Assembly: GCA_015060705.1 (NCBI GenBank)
Contig: SUXY01000030.1
Location: 1 to 35,724 of the forward strand
Direction of reading: 5' to 3'
Length of the DNA stretch: 35,724 nucleotides
DNA from: Bacteroides sp.
Lineage (GTDB): Bacteria > Bacteroidota > Bacteroidia > Bacteroidales > Bacteroidaceae
The position numbers and the translations under genes are program-made. Of this stretch, positions 8,288 through 16,363 are shown piece after piece (positions within the stretch are counted from its first letter, which is position 1; every line of letters begins with the position of its first letter). The notes below the pieces were generated by a model. It did no database searches, was not told where the DNA came from, and saw only the letters and a program-made list of their open reading frames with translations.

Positions 8288-9319
8288 TCAATTCAATACG
8301 TTACATTCTACATTCATGCCCGCACCCAACTGCTCCAACATCTTCGGGTCGTTTCCTTCGGTAAAGACAATCTTCACCGGAATACGCTGCTCCACCTTCA
8401 CAAAGTTACCGGTCGAATTGTCCGGTGAGATATGCGAGTATTGGGCACCGGTTGCATTCGAAATAGCTTCTACCTTTCCCTCAAAAGTATAGCTTGGGAA
8501 GGCATCGACTTCGATTTCCACCTGATCACCTACCTGGATGTTTTCACGTTGGGTTTCCCGATAGTTGGCAATGACCCACTTGTCACTACGATCGATGACC
8601 GAGAACAAAGGTTTTCCCGGCATCATCAACTCTCCTACCTGAATGTTCTTGCGCGACATGGTACCGCTACAAGGAGCCAAGACTACGGTATAAGACAGAT
8701 TCAGTTCCGCCAAATCGAGCGCTGCTTTGGCCACTTCGATACGGAGTTCGTTCTGTTCCAACCGTTGGGTTTGTTCGGTCTTCACCAAGCTGGTGCTACG
8801 CTTCTGTCGCTTCATGGTTTCCAACTTGGCCTTCAAGGATTCGTACTTGGTCTGAATACCCTCGAATTGTTGTTGGGTAACCGCCTTATTATCCAACAAT
8901 ACCTTGAAACGGTTGTAGTCGGCTTCAGCATTCTTCATCAGGATTTCCACTTCCTGCATACCGGCATCGGTTACCGAAAGATTGTTCTGAATGGTAGAAA
9001 TACCCGTTTCCATAGCGGTCTTTCCTACCAAGGCATTCTGATAATCCGCCTTGGCTTGTGCCAAACGGAGACGATATTCGCTGTCCTCAATCAGAACCAA
9101 GGTATCCCCTTTCTGTACCGGTTGGAATTCCTCAAAACGGATTTCCTTGATGAAACCTTGTACACGAGCTGCTACCGGCACGATGTTCTGACGGATTTGG
9201 GCATTGTTGGTATATTCCCCACCGATGTGGATAAAAAGGGAAGCAATCCAGGCGATTCCACCGAGAATGAAAGCAATAATGACAATATTGGCGATGATTT
9301 TTTTTCTTTTCTTGTCCAT
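8288..9319 (-). CDS. HlyD/EmrA family membrane-fusion (adaptor) protein
   Basis: A 343-residue periplasmic adaptor. Starting at MDKKRKK, residues 8-31 form one membrane anchor (IIANIVIIAFILGGIAWIAS). Next comes a biotinyl-lipoyl-like segment (IVPVAARVQGFIKEIRFEE, then VQKGDTLVLIED), then a long coiled-coil hairpin (about residues 80-190), and the returning lipoyl half APCSGTMSRKNIQVGELMMP, ending in a beta-barrel domain. Such proteins bridge an inner-membrane transporter to a TolC channel. An in-frame ATG four codons upstream (9331) is also possible. The gene lies between the TolC-like and MFS genes with almost no spacing, so all three are probably co-translated from one mRNA. Confidence 0.87.
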   Translation of the reverse strand: MDKKRKKIIANIVIIAFILGGIAWIASLFIHIGGEYTNNAQIRQNIVPVAARVQGFIKEIRFEEFQPVQKGDTLVLIEDSEYRLRLAQAKADYQNALVGKTAMETGISTIQNNLSVTDAGMQEVEILMKNAEADYNRFKVLLDNKAVTQQQFEGIQTKYESLKAKLETMKRQKRSTSLVKTEQTQRLEQNELRIEVAKAALDLAELNLSYTVVLAPCSGTMSRKNIQVGELMMPGKPLFSVIDRSDKWVIANYRETQRENIQVGDQVEIEVDAFPSYTFEGKVEAISNATGAQYSHISPDNSTGNFVKVEQRIPVKIVFTEGNDPKMLEQLGAGMNVECNVLN

Positions 9320-9332
9320 GAGATGACACATT

Positions 9333-10649
9333 TTAAAGGGTTCCTGAAATGTAATGGAGTTTATAATAGTTATAGACGATATTGATACGGGCATTCACGG
9401 CCTGCAACTCAGCATCCAACTTCTGCGAAGATGCATCCAGCAAGTCGGTTATCAATGCCAAATCATTGGCATACCGATAATTCACGACATCGTAGTTCTG
9501 AGAAGCCAGTTCCACACTCTTCTGCTTGGTTTCGAGTAAGGTATAGGCTTCCTTGTACTTGATATGAGCCGCTTCCATACCGAGTTTGATTTGTTCTTGA
9601 GCCACCTGCATTTCTTCCTTTGCCTTCTGAATACCCAACTTGTCCGCTCTGATTTTCTTGTTGGCTTTATAAAGATTGCCGATGCTATACTGGATACCTA
9701 CACCTACCGCCCAATAATTGAAATTCTTGTTGATAGCCGGAATCTCAATGGTTACCGGTCCGGTCAGGTTGTTCATGGCGAAAAGAGCCACCTTCGGCAA
9801 GCGGTCGGATTGGGAGATTTTCTTTTTCTGCTCGCTCATTCGGATAGCCGTTTCTGCCATTTGGAGAGGAATAGCAGAATGAAGCGCTTCTTCCTGCCAT
9901 ACCCAAGCATCCTTTTCTTCCAACGAATGAATTTCAATGGTACCAGCCTGGATTTCCACCGTCTTTGGCAGTCCCAATGCATTGGTCAGCTGATTGTTCA
10001 GAATCTGCTTGGCATTCAGCAATTGGGTTTTCATATAATTCAAGTTCTGCAACTGCAATTCGTAACGGGTCATATCGTTATGCAGAACCGTTCCTTGCTC
10101 ATGACGGATACGCATGTCCTTCAAGACCTTTTCCGTCTGGGCAATGTGGCTGTCGAACACCTTCAACTGATTGTCCAACTTACATAATTCCAAATAATTG
10201 CCAACAATCAGAAAGCGTACTTCCTGACGGTTACGTTCGGCATCCAAGCCCGCAATCTGCGCTTGCAATTCCGAAAGCTTCACTCCACTCTGAATGGCAC
10301 CACCGGCATAAATCACCTGTGACACTTCGAGTGCAAAATTATTGCCGAAGTCCGGAATCTCTGCTTTGAAGGAGTTGCCGAAATCCCGATCCAAAATGGT
10401 ACCATCACCATTATACGAAAACGAAAGCGAAGCGTCAATAGAGGGAAGATAAGCATTCTTTGCCACCTTGACATTTTCCTCAGCCTGCTTCACCGCGGTA
10501 GTATGAGCCTTTATACGACTATTGTTCTGCTCTGCCAGTTCGAACATCTGTCCGATGGTCAGGTTTTGTTTTTCAACGGTCTGAGCGCATACTTGATTAG
10601 TACATAGCGTCCACAAAAGGGAGGCTATGAGAAAACAAGTTTTTCTCAT
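9333..10649 (-). CDS. TolC family outer-membrane efflux protein
   Basis: A 438-residue outer-membrane channel subunit and first gene of the efflux operon. It has a signal peptide (MRKTCFLIASLLWTLCTNQV, then CAQ) followed by TolC-type repeats: long alpha-helical stretches such as LAEQNNSRIKAHTTAVKQAE and, in the second half, QKKKISQSDRLPKVALFAMN, both family hallmarks. The order is duplicated helix-strand-helix, as expected for a trimeric barrel/tunnel protein. The stop lies next to the adaptor start. Upstream is a non-coding region of nearly 290 bp with a perfect 9-bp inverted repeat that may bind a regulator. Confidence 0.88.
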   Translation of the reverse strand: MRKTCFLIASLLWTLCTNQVCAQTVEKQNLTIGQMFELAEQNNSRIKAHTTAVKQAEENVKVAKNAYLPSIDASLSFSYNGDGTILDRDFGNSFKAEIPDFGNNFALEVSQVIYAGGAIQSGVKLSELQAQIAGLDAERNRQEVRFLIVGNYLELCKLDNQLKVFDSHIAQTEKVLKDMRIRHEQGTVLHNDMTRYELQLQNLNYMKTQLLNAKQILNNQLTNALGLPKTVEIQAGTIEIHSLEEKDAWVWQEEALHSAIPLQMAETAIRMSEQKKKISQSDRLPKVALFAMNNLTGPVTIEIPAINKNFNYWAVGVGIQYSIGNLYKANKKIRADKLGIQKAKEEMQVAQEQIKLGMEAAHIKYKEAYTLLETKQKSVELASQNYDVVNYRYANDLALITDLLDASSQKLDAELQAVNARINIVYNYYKLHYISGTL

Positions 10650-10694
10650 GCTGATAATGAATAAAAATATAAATGATTAGTATAGACGGAGGGG

Positions 10695-10722
10695 AACCAA
10701 ATCTTCACTAAATGATTTGGTT
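10695..10722. promoter_or_regulatory. Palindrome upstream of the efflux operon, possible operator
   Basis: Perfect 9-bp inverted repeat AACCAAATC / GATTTGGTT with a 10-bp spacer, 46 bp upstream of the tolC-like ATG. A dyad of this size fits a dimeric repressor site (TetR- or MarR-like) or a leader hairpin; no regulator gene lies beside it. Confidence 0.4.
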
Positions 10723-10885
10723 GAAAGGATGTTCATTCCCCCAAATAGAGACCTTGGGCGAACTGCAAAGTGTGTATGTATGACCGATATTGAACATCTT
10801 TTCCGAATTTTCGGCAAAATTAGACAAAAAAGGAACAGGTTGTGACCTTGCAGGATAATAGTATTAGTTTCTTTTAACAGAAAGA

Positions 10886-10920
10886 ATGGCTGCCTTGGGA
10901 TCACTTTCCCTAGCAGCCAT
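10886..10920 (-). terminator. Terminator of the endonuclease/phosphatase-family lipoprotein gene
   Basis: Arms ATGGCTGC (10886-10893) and GCAGCCAT (10913-10920) with further partial pairing inside (TTGGGA/TCCCTA). It begins 16 bp after the stop at 10937; on the minus strand TTCTTTCTGTT follows. Confidence 0.65.
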
Positions 10921-10936
10921 AGACGATTATTCTATT

Positions 10937-11905
10937 TTACTTCATATCAAAATCAATCAAGATAGGCATGTGGTCAGACGGACGCCAGAAGTTCGAAAGG
11001 TTTTGAGGATCACGAACCGGAGTTGTATAATCGTCCCAAATCACATCAGCAAAAACAATCCGGTCATACAACGGTTGGGTACAATACACATAGTCGATAC
11101 GGGCTTTCTTGCTTCCGATAGTAGGTTTGAACTCATTCGGATACTTTTCCTTGATGACATCGATGTAAGAAGTGTTTGCCTTGATGTAATCATGTACCAA
11201 AAGTTTCGGATCATTATCCGCATAACCATAGACCTCATTGTCCACCCGTGAACGCGAATTGAAATCGCCCATCATCATCCAAAGCTGATTTTCCGCTTCT
11301 GTAACCTTTCCAATTGTGTTCTCACAAATGTACTGAATTTCCTTGGCACGGTACTTGTCACCACCCTGTTCCGCCTTGGAAGCCTCACGGTCTTCCGCCC
11401 GGTAAGCATAAGCATGCGGCCAAGTGTGTAGCGTCACAATATTGACAGTCTTTCCTTCCACTTCAATGGTAGCCCAACCGGCACCATGAGATACGATGAT
11501 ATTTTCGTCACCCACGATTTTATCCACATACTGGATAGGATATTTCGAAGTGATAACTTGCGGATAGCTATCCCGATAACCGCCTATTCCCCAATACGAA
11601 TGTCCATAGCGTGCAGCCAATTCACCCCAATGTTCCACGAGGTAACGGTCTGCCTTGTCGAGAGGTTGGTCTGAATCGGTTTTCCAGATAGATTGCGCTT
11701 CACACCACACACATACATCCGGATATTTCGACTTGACAAACTCCACGAAACGGTCGTAATTGTCATTCTGTCCGTCCCACATTCCATTCTGAATATTCCA
11801 ATGGAGCAATCGGAATGTCTTTACCTCAGGCTCGGTACATCCTATCATCATGACGGTAGCCAATAGAACCGTCATCATTGCCAAAACTTGTTTTCTCATA
11901 TTCAT
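10937..11905 (-). CDS. Endonuclease/exonuclease/phosphatase family lipoprotein
   Basis: A 322-residue lipoprotein. Residues 1-23 are a signal peptide with lipobox MIGC (start MNMRKQVLAMM; the second ATG two codons in is an alternative). The mature protein has the metal-dependent DNase I-like fold: LLHWNIQNGMWDG near residue 33 (Asn metal ligand), VCVWCEAQ near 65 (catalytic Glu), WMMMGDFNSRSRVDNE near 207 (GDFN motif), ARIDYVYC near 264, and the C-terminal WRPSDHMPILIDFD (SDH motif). All catalytic motifs are present. Secreted members act on nucleic acids, phosphoinositides or sphingomyelin, and the substrate cannot be told from sequence. It is monocistronic with its own promoter and terminator. 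Confidence 0.85.
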   Translation of the reverse strand: MNMRKQVLAMMTVLLATVMMIGCTEPEVKTFRLLHWNIQNGMWDGQNDNYDRFVEFVKSKYPDVCVWCEAQSIWKTDSDQPLDKADRYLVEHWGELAARYGHSYWGIGGYRDSYPQVITSKYPIQYVDKIVGDENIIVSHGAGWATIEVEGKTVNIVTLHTWPHAYAYRAEDREASKAEQGGDKYRAKEIQYICENTIGKVTEAENQLWMMMGDFNSRSRVDNEVYGYADNDPKLLVHDYIKANTSYIDVIKEKYPNEFKPTIGSKKARIDYVYCTQPLYDRIVFADVIWDDYTTPVRDPQNLSNFWRPSDHMPILIDFDMK

Positions 11906-11938
11906 TCCTTTATCTATTTCAGATTAGTCTCTCTCCCA

Positions 11939-11946
11939 CAAAGATA
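11939..11946 (-). promoter_or_regulatory. -7 promoter box for the endonuclease-family lipoprotein
   Basis: TATCTTTG on the minus strand, 33 bp upstream of the ATG at 11905. Confidence 0.6.
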
Positions 11947-11976
11947 TAATAAAGAAATGAAAAACTGAAAAAGAGA

Positions 11977-12072
11977 ATGCGTATCTTTGTAGAACAAATG
12001 CTTTCATCGAACGGTAAATATTACAAGACCGATGTCGCCACTACCCAACAACTTTTCCGCCTTATCATTTAA
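11977..12072 (+). pseudogene. Relic of a BRO-N/phage antirepressor-like gene
   Basis: A 31-codon frame whose residues SSNGKYYKTDVATTQQLFRL resemble the middle of the BRO-N domain as I remember it from Bacteroidetes antirepressor/RhuM-type proteins (consensus like MLAADGKMRMTDVADTEQLFRLIQSIPSPKAEP). In intact members the conserved SIPSPKAEP follows directly; here a TAA interrupts after RLII and none of the three downstream frames restores it. No upstream half is visible either, so this seems a small remnant rather than a gene. It lies between the lipoprotein and aldolase genes. A TATCTTTG box at 11982-11989 lies within the fragment. Confidence 0.5.
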
Positions 12073-12123
12073 ACAGGTAAAATTACAAGACATCAAAATT
12101 TCATAACTCTCTCTTAAAAGTAA

Positions 12124-12156
12124 AAAGGCTGCCTCCCTTTACAGGAAGCAGCCTTT
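12124..12156 (-). terminator. Terminator of the fructose-bisphosphate aldolase gene
   Basis: Perfect 9-bp arms AAAGGCTGC (12124-12132) and GCAGCCTTT (12148-12156), starting 21 bp after the stop and followed on the minus strand by TTACTTTTAAG. Confidence 0.75.
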
Positions 12157-12177
12157 ACCTTTATATCGTATAAAGAA

Positions 12178-13182
12178 TTAGCAGCTCAACTTGCCATCAG
12201 AACCAAGCACGTTGATGATTTTGTGCTTGTACATCTTTTCCATGTTGTCACGAGCTGGACCCAAATACTTACGTGGGTCGAATTCAGCTGGCTTTTCAGC
12301 GAAAGTCTGACGGATAGCAGCAGTCATAGCCAAACGAGAGTCAGAGTCGATGTTGATCTTACATACAGCCGACTTAGCTGATTCACGCAACCATTCTTCT
12401 GGAATACCGATAGCAGCCTTCAATGCACCACCGTACTTGTTGATAGTTTCAACTTCGTCCTGAGGAACTGAAGAAGAACCGTGCAATACGATTGGGAAAC
12501 CAGGCAACTTAGCTTCAACAGCTTTCAATACGTCGAATGCCAATGGAGGAGGAACCATGCGACCAGTTTCTGGGTCGATAGTACATTGTTCCGGAGTAAA
12601 CTTGTAAGCACCGTGAGAAGTACCGATTGAGATAGCCAATGAGTCACAACCTGTGCGAGTAGCGAAATCGATTACTTCTTCTGGATCAGTATATGTGTGG
12701 TGGTCTGAAGAAACTTCGTCTTCAACGCCTGCCAATACACCAAGTTCACCTTCTACAGTTACGTCGAATTGGTGAGCGTATTCAACTACCTTCTTAGTCA
12801 AAGCTACGTTTTCTTCGTAAGGCAAGTGAGAACCATCGATCATTACTGAAGAGAAACCTGAGTCGATACAGCTCTTGCAAGTTTCGAAAGTATCACCGTG
12901 GTCGAGGTGAAGAACGATTTCAGGCTTTTCGCAACCCAATTCCTTAGCGTATTCAACAGCACCCTGAGCCATGTAACGCAACAAAGTAGCGTTAGCATAC
13001 TGACGAGCACCCTTAGAAACCTGCAAGATAACCGGAGACTTAGTTTCAACTGCAGCCTTGATGATAGCTTGCATCTGTTCCATGTTGTTGAAGTTGAACG
13101 CAGGGATAGCGTAACCACCTTCTACTGCCTTAGCAAACATTTCCTTAGTGTTTACCAAGCCTAATTCTTTGTAATTTACCAT
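12178..13182 (-). CDS. fba: Class II fructose-bisphosphate aldolase
   Basis: A 334-residue zinc-dependent aldolase that cleaves fructose 1,6-bisphosphate to dihydroxyacetone phosphate and glyceraldehyde 3-phosphate in glycolysis and the reverse in gluconeogenesis. Visible residues are the catalytic Asp94 and zinc ligand His95 in HLDHGD, Glu144/Glu146 in TVEGELG, zinc ligand His190 in GTSHGAYK, and zinc ligand His234 with the phosphate-binding VLHGSSSVP. The frame extends 15 codons further upstream, but the ATG at 13182 (MVNYKELGLVNTKEMF) gives the canonical N-terminus. Codon choice (GGT, GCT, AAG, CGT) resembles that of the ribosomal genes, as expected for high expression. It is a single gene with its own promoter and terminator, divergent from the L31 gene. 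Confidence 0.95.
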   Translation of the reverse strand: MVNYKELGLVNTKEMFAKAVEGGYAIPAFNFNNMEQMQAIIKAAVETKSPVILQVSKGARQYANATLLRYMAQGAVEYAKELGCEKPEIVLHLDHGDTFETCKSCIDSGFSSVMIDGSHLPYEENVALTKKVVEYAHQFDVTVEGELGVLAGVEDEVSSDHHTYTDPEEVIDFATRTGCDSLAISIGTSHGAYKFTPEQCTIDPETGRMVPPPLAFDVLKAVEAKLPGFPIVLHGSSSVPQDEVETINKYGGALKAAIGIPEEWLRESAKSAVCKINIDSDSRLAMTAAIRQTFAEKPAEFDPRKYLGPARDNMEKMYKHKIINVLGSDGKLSC

Positions 13183-13224
13183 TGTTCTATAATGTTTAAT
13201 AGTTAATGAATTCATTTCTTGTTG

Positions 13225-13232
13225 CAAATTTA
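13225..13232 (-). promoter_or_regulatory. -7 promoter box for fba
   Basis: TAAATTTG on the minus strand, 42 bp upstream of the fba ATG. Confidence 0.55.
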
Positions 13233-13337
13233 ATGATTAATGTTCAGATTCCCATGCTATTCCCCGTAAAAATATCGAATAAATTAGGCAGAAATAAAAA
13301 AAATGCATGTTTCTTTTTCTATTTCAAAGAAATACCT

Positions 13338-13345
13338 TACCTTTG
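13338..13345 (+). promoter_or_regulatory. -7 promoter box for the L31 gene
   Basis: TACCTTTG, giving a leader of about 65-70 nt before the L31 ATG at 13418. It supports the internal start over the longer open frame. Confidence 0.6.
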
Positions 13346-13417
13346 CAGTCCGAAAATGAACCATTACACATTGTTGTTACCAAACAAGCAATAATAACAA
13401 TAAAAATATATACTGAA

Positions 13418-13672
13418 ATGAAAAAAGGACTTCATCCAGAAAACTACCGTCCGGTAGTATTCAAAGACATGTCAAACGGCGATATGTTCTTGTCTCGTTC
13501 AACTGTGAACACTAAGGAAACTATCGAATTCGAAGGCGAAACTTATCCATTGGTTAAGTTGGAAATCTCTAACACTTCTCACCCGTTCTATACTGGTAAG
13601 TCTAAGTTGGTGGATACAGCTGGTCGTGTAGATAAGTTCATGAGCCGCTACGGTAACCGCTTGAAGAAGTAA
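13418..13672 (+). CDS. rpmE2: 50S ribosomal protein L31, type B (zinc-free)
   Basis: An 84-residue ribosomal protein beginning [20 protein letters not shown], the type B L31 signature. It has no Cys residues, so it is the zinc-independent form, matching the YkgM/RpmE2 branch. It ends in the basic tail [13 protein letters not shown]. In many bacteria type B L31 replaces the zinc form under zinc limitation; in Bacteroidetes type B is commonly the only L31, so this is probably the housekeeping copy. Codon usage is that of highly expressed genes. It is monocistronic: a strong bidirectional hairpin follows 23 bp after the stop. Confidence 0.95.
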   Translation: MKKGLHPENYRPVVFKDMSNGDMFLSRSTVNTKETIEFEGETYPLVKLEISNTSHPFYTGKSKLVDTAGRVDKFMSRYGNRLKK

Positions 13673-13695
13673 TTTTGAACTTTGTGTTTAAAAAT

Positions 13696-13725
13696 AAAAG
13701 GTTGAATCAAATGATTCAACCTTTT
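13696..13725. terminator. Bidirectional terminator between L31 and the DUF3256 gene
   Basis: Perfect 14-bp arms (13696-13709 and 13712-13725) starting AAAAGGTTGAATCA, with A/T-rich flanks on both sides. It ends 3 bp from the convergent DUF3256 stop, so it serves both genes. Confidence 0.85.
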
Positions 13726-13728
13726 ATT

Positions 13729-14367
13729 TTATCTGAACTTTCCTTCACTCCATTGATAAACAATCGGTTCCTTCCGCAAAATCGGCAATAACTTTTCCCG
13801 ATCTTCCTTATTCAAGTAGTCGGGAGTAGTATAGATAAAGGTGAGAGACGCATCCTCCTTGGAAAGCGAAGCTTTCATCGGATGCATATCGGCTTTTTTC
13901 TTGATCAATACCGTTTCTTCAGTGAGCGTATCGACTGGCAGGTAGAAGGCATCGGTAGAAGGGAAGTGCAAGAAATCCTTGGCATTCAACTTCTTTGACC
14001 AATCGGATGTGTAGAAATGAATCTCGCTATCACAAGCCGAAGCACAAACGGTCTTCACCATACAGATGACTTTGATAGAATCGTTGACGGGAAGGAGCTT
14101 CATCTCCATGATACCCGCCGAAGAGGTCTGCATCTGTACATAGTCATCAGTCAACGCTTTCATCTCGACCGGATTGCCAAATCGATTGGTCACTTCTGCC
14201 TTCATGTTGCTATCCAAGAAGTCGATACAGTCTTCCTTGTTCACTTGAGACAACGTCGGAGCAATGGAGTCGGGCATCGCAATGAAAACCGACTTCATGT
14301 CTTGTGCAACCATAGATAGTACACAAAAGCAACCAACGATAATCAACAAACATCTTTTCATTTTCAT
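13729..14367 (-). CDS. DUF3256 family exported protein
   Basis: A 212-residue protein found in Bacteroidales. It has a signal peptide (MKMKRCLLIIVGCFCVLSMV, cleaved after VAQ) and then the family opening KSVFIAMPDSIAPTLSQVNK followed by CIDFLDSNMKAEVTNRFGN. No catalytic motif is visible; the function of DUF3256 is unknown and the protein is probably periplasmic. The start is the first true ATG at 14367; a TTG one codon upstream would also keep the frame. It follows lgt by 15 bp and is very likely co-transcribed with it, with transcription ending at the hairpin shared with the L31 gene. Confidence 0.78.
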   Translation of the reverse strand: MKMKRCLLIIVGCFCVLSMVAQDMKSVFIAMPDSIAPTLSQVNKEDCIDFLDSNMKAEVTNRFGNPVEMKALTDDYVQMQTSSAGIMEMKLLPVNDSIKVICMVKTVCASACDSEIHFYTSDWSKKLNAKDFLHFPSTDAFYLPVDTLTEETVLIKKKADMHPMKASLSKEDASLTFIYTTPDYLNKEDREKLLPILRKEPIVYQWSEGKFR

Positions 14368-14382
14368 CAAACACTTGGATGT

Positions 14383-15210
14383 TTATTTTGTTTTCGCCAT
14401 TGGCAATTCTCTCGCTGTACGACTCTTCCAAATCAAGTACAAGCCCAAAGCAATCAACGGTAAGCTAAGCAACTGGCCGATATTGAGTGTCATACCCACT
14501 TCTTGTGCCACTTGAGGATTCTTCATGAATTCCAAAGCCAAACGTGTGCCGAAGAAAATCAAGAGACTCACACCAGTAATCAAGCCGACATACTTCTGCA
14601 AATGGAACTTATGATACATGACATACGACACCACACCCGCCGTCAAGCAATACAGCATTTCGTAAATCTGTGTAGGATGACAAGCCTGCCCCTCGTACAA
14701 CTGATGCCACTCACGGGAACGGACGAACTCGAAGCCCCAAGGCATATCAGTAGGAAAGCCGAAGATTTCAGAATTCATCAAGTTACCGAAGCGAATGCAG
14801 AAGCAAAGCACCGCCACAGAAGGGATGATACGGTCGAACAACCACCATACACTCTGCTTGGTTATCTTCTTGGAATAGAGCCATGCCGCAAAGATGACGC
14901 CAAACACACCTCCATGACTCGCCAAGCCACCTTCCCAGATTTTCAAGATTTCTACCGGATTGGAAGTATAATAGTCCCATTGATAGAACAGGCAATGTCC
15001 TAGGCGGGCACCTACTACCACACTTATCAAGCTGTAGACAAACAACTTGTCCACCCATTCTTCCGGATACTTTTCCTTCTTGAATAACCATTCGGCATAC
15101 TTGTAGGCGAGAATAAAGCCCAAGCCCCACATCAGACCATACCAACGGATCTGACGACCTCCTATTTCAAAAATAGTGGGATCAACATCCCAAACAATAC
15201 TTGCTAGCAT
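14383..15210 (-). CDS. lgt: Prolipoprotein diacylglyceryl transferase
   Basis: A 275-residue inner-membrane enzyme that adds diacylglycerol from phosphatidylglycerol to the lipobox Cys of prolipoproteins, the first step of lipoprotein maturation. About seven membrane helices are visible. Key residues by comparison with E. coli Lgt: Tyr24 in IRWYGLMWG, His99 in EGGLASHGGVFG, Arg140 and Asn143 in the signature CIRFGNLMNSEIFG, and Arg223 in FFGTRLALEF. Several likely substrates are encoded in this window (lipoproteins at 4751, 10937 and 16986). The gene is downstream of ddh, separated by a 123-bp gap containing a palindromic repeat element, and upstream of the DUF3256 gene. Confidence 0.95.
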   Translation of the reverse strand: MLASIVWDVDPTIFEIGGRQIRWYGLMWGLGFILAYKYAEWLFKKEKYPEEWVDKLFVYSLISVVVGARLGHCLFYQWDYYTSNPVEILKIWEGGLASHGGVFGVIFAAWLYSKKITKQSVWWLFDRIIPSVAVLCFCIRFGNLMNSEIFGFPTDMPWGFEFVRSREWHQLYEGQACHPTQIYEMLYCLTAGVVSYVMYHKFHLQKYVGLITGVSLLIFFGTRLALEFMKNPQVAQEVGMTLNIGQLLSLPLIALGLYLIWKSRTARELPMAKTK

Positions 15211-15238
15211 CTCTTCATCTATTATATTTATAATACCT

Positions 15239-15324
15239 TGTCATTCAGAGCGTAGCGAAGAATCTCGGAAGCATCCACGTTTATGTAACCGAGATTCTTC
15301 CTCCCTTCGGTCGTCTGAATGACA
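15239..15324. repeat. Dispersed palindromic repeat element, copy 1
   Basis: Ends are an 11-bp perfect inverted repeat TGTCATTCAGA / TCTGAATGACA. Inside is a second perfect 12-bp pair GAAGAATCTCGG / CCGAGATTCTTC, so the whole 86-bp unit can fold into one long hairpin. A related copy lies at 34848-34941. It starts 9 bp beyond the ddh stop and probably also ends that transcript. Confidence 0.85.
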
Positions 15325-15333
15325 AAAACGGAT

Positions 15334-16233
15334 TTACACCAAATGAGCAATCAACTCTTCACGATCGCCATGCAGCAAGTCAATCACCGGTACTTCAATC
15401 ATGGTATAGCATCCCGGTTGCTGACGCATGGTAGCACGGGCACAACATACCATCACCTGAGCAGTCAACGCCGGATTGTTGATTTTCATATTAAACTCGA
15501 ACAATTGGTTGTGGGTAGTACCCGATACACCCTTGCGCACCAAGTTCACACCATGGCCCACATCGTTCAAATCGTCCACACAAGGAACTTGCTTTACATG
15601 TGTTTCGTCGTTCACAAAGTATGGGTCTGCTTTGATAGCAGCTTCTACCGTCTTGAAATCGACACCTTCTTCCAATTCTACATACACCATACGGCGATGA
15701 ATACCTGTACCGGTCGGAATGGTCATGGACAAGGCATCCTTCACGCCATCGATAGCACGAACAGCCACCGAGTGTCCCATGCTACGGCCCGGACCAAAAT
15801 TAGTATAAGTAATGCCCTTCGGAGCAATGGCTTCCAACAATGTGCGAACAACAGAATCACTTCCCGGATCCCAACCGGCCGAGATAATGGCTACCGAACC
15901 ATTCGCCTTGGCTGTTTCACCCAAAGAACGGCGAAGCGAAGTAATCTGTGTATGTATATCGAAACTATCAACAGTATTGATACCCATAGCGAGAATCTTC
16001 TTGGCTTGTACTTCTACCTGACGGGTCGGACTTGCCACGATAGCCACATCAACATCCTTCAATTCGGCAATGTCCTTTACCACTTCATAACTTGCCAACT
16101 CAGCAGGCTTGTTTTCGGCACCATTACGGCGAACAATACCTGCAATTTCAAAATCAGGAGCTACCTGAAGCGCTTCCACAACCGATTTACCTATATTACC
16201 GTAACCTACTACGGCTGCTCTAATTTTCTTCAT
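15334..16233 (-). CDS. ddh: meso-Diaminopimelate dehydrogenase
   Basis: A 299-residue NADP-dependent enzyme that makes meso-diaminopimelate in one step from tetrahydrodipicolinate and ammonia, supplying lysine and peptidoglycan. Evidence: Rossmann GYGNIG at residues 10-15 after [34 protein letters not shown], the substrate-binding [18 protein letters not shown], and [17 protein letters not shown]. The length equals the compact 299-residue form known from Symbiobacterium-type enzymes, shorter than the Corynebacterium enzyme of about 320. It is a shortcut that bypasses the succinylase/acetylase routes, common in Bacteroidales. It has its own promoter box and is divergent from ruvA. Confidence 0.93.
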   Translation of the reverse strand: MKKIRAAVVGYGNIGKSVVEALQVAPDFEIAGIVRRNGAENKPAELASYEVVKDIAELKDVDVAIVASPTRQVEVQAKKILAMGINTVDSFDIHTQITSLRRSLGETAKANGSVAIISAGWDPGSDSVVRTLLEAIAPKGITYTNFGPGRSMGHSVAVRAIDGVKDALSMTIPTGTGIHRRMVYVELEEGVDFKTVEAAIKADPYFVNDETHVKQVPCVDDLNDVGHGVNLVRKGVSGTTHNQLFEFNMKINNPALTAQVMVCCARATMRQQPGCYTMIEVPVIDLLHGDREELIAHLV

Positions 16234-16272
16234 TTTATTCTTGTTTTATAACCAATTTCTTTTTTATGGGCA

Positions 16273-16280
16273 CAAAAATA
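16273..16280 (-). promoter_or_regulatory. -7 promoter box for ddh
   Basis: TATTTTTG on the minus strand, 39 bp upstream of the ddh ATG. Confidence 0.5.
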
Positions 16281-16323
16281 GACAAATAGTTTTATACATA
16301 GACGTATGTAAAGCAAATATTTC

Positions 16324-16331
16324 TAAATTTG
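16324..16331 (+). promoter_or_regulatory. -7 promoter box for ruvA
   Basis: TAAATTTG, 32 bp upstream of the ruvA ATG at 16364; it supports that start over the longer open frame beginning at 16241. Confidence 0.55.
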
Positions 16332-16363
16332 CAGAAGATAAATATATAAATAAGACTCAGATT

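Larger units (their letters stand above)
10650..10936. other. Non-coding region upstream of the efflux operon
   Basis: This region holds the putative operator at 10695-10722 and the terminator at 10886-10920. No exact TAnnTTTG box was found; CTATTTG near 10740 and CACTTTG near 10768 on the minus strand are partial matches. The single frame on the minus strand here (10677-10904) has no supporting features. Confidence 0.5.

Noticed and set aside
10677-10904. A 75-codon minus-strand open frame upstream of the efflux operon
   Set aside because: It runs through a terminator hairpin and a putative operator, and its composition is not protein-like.
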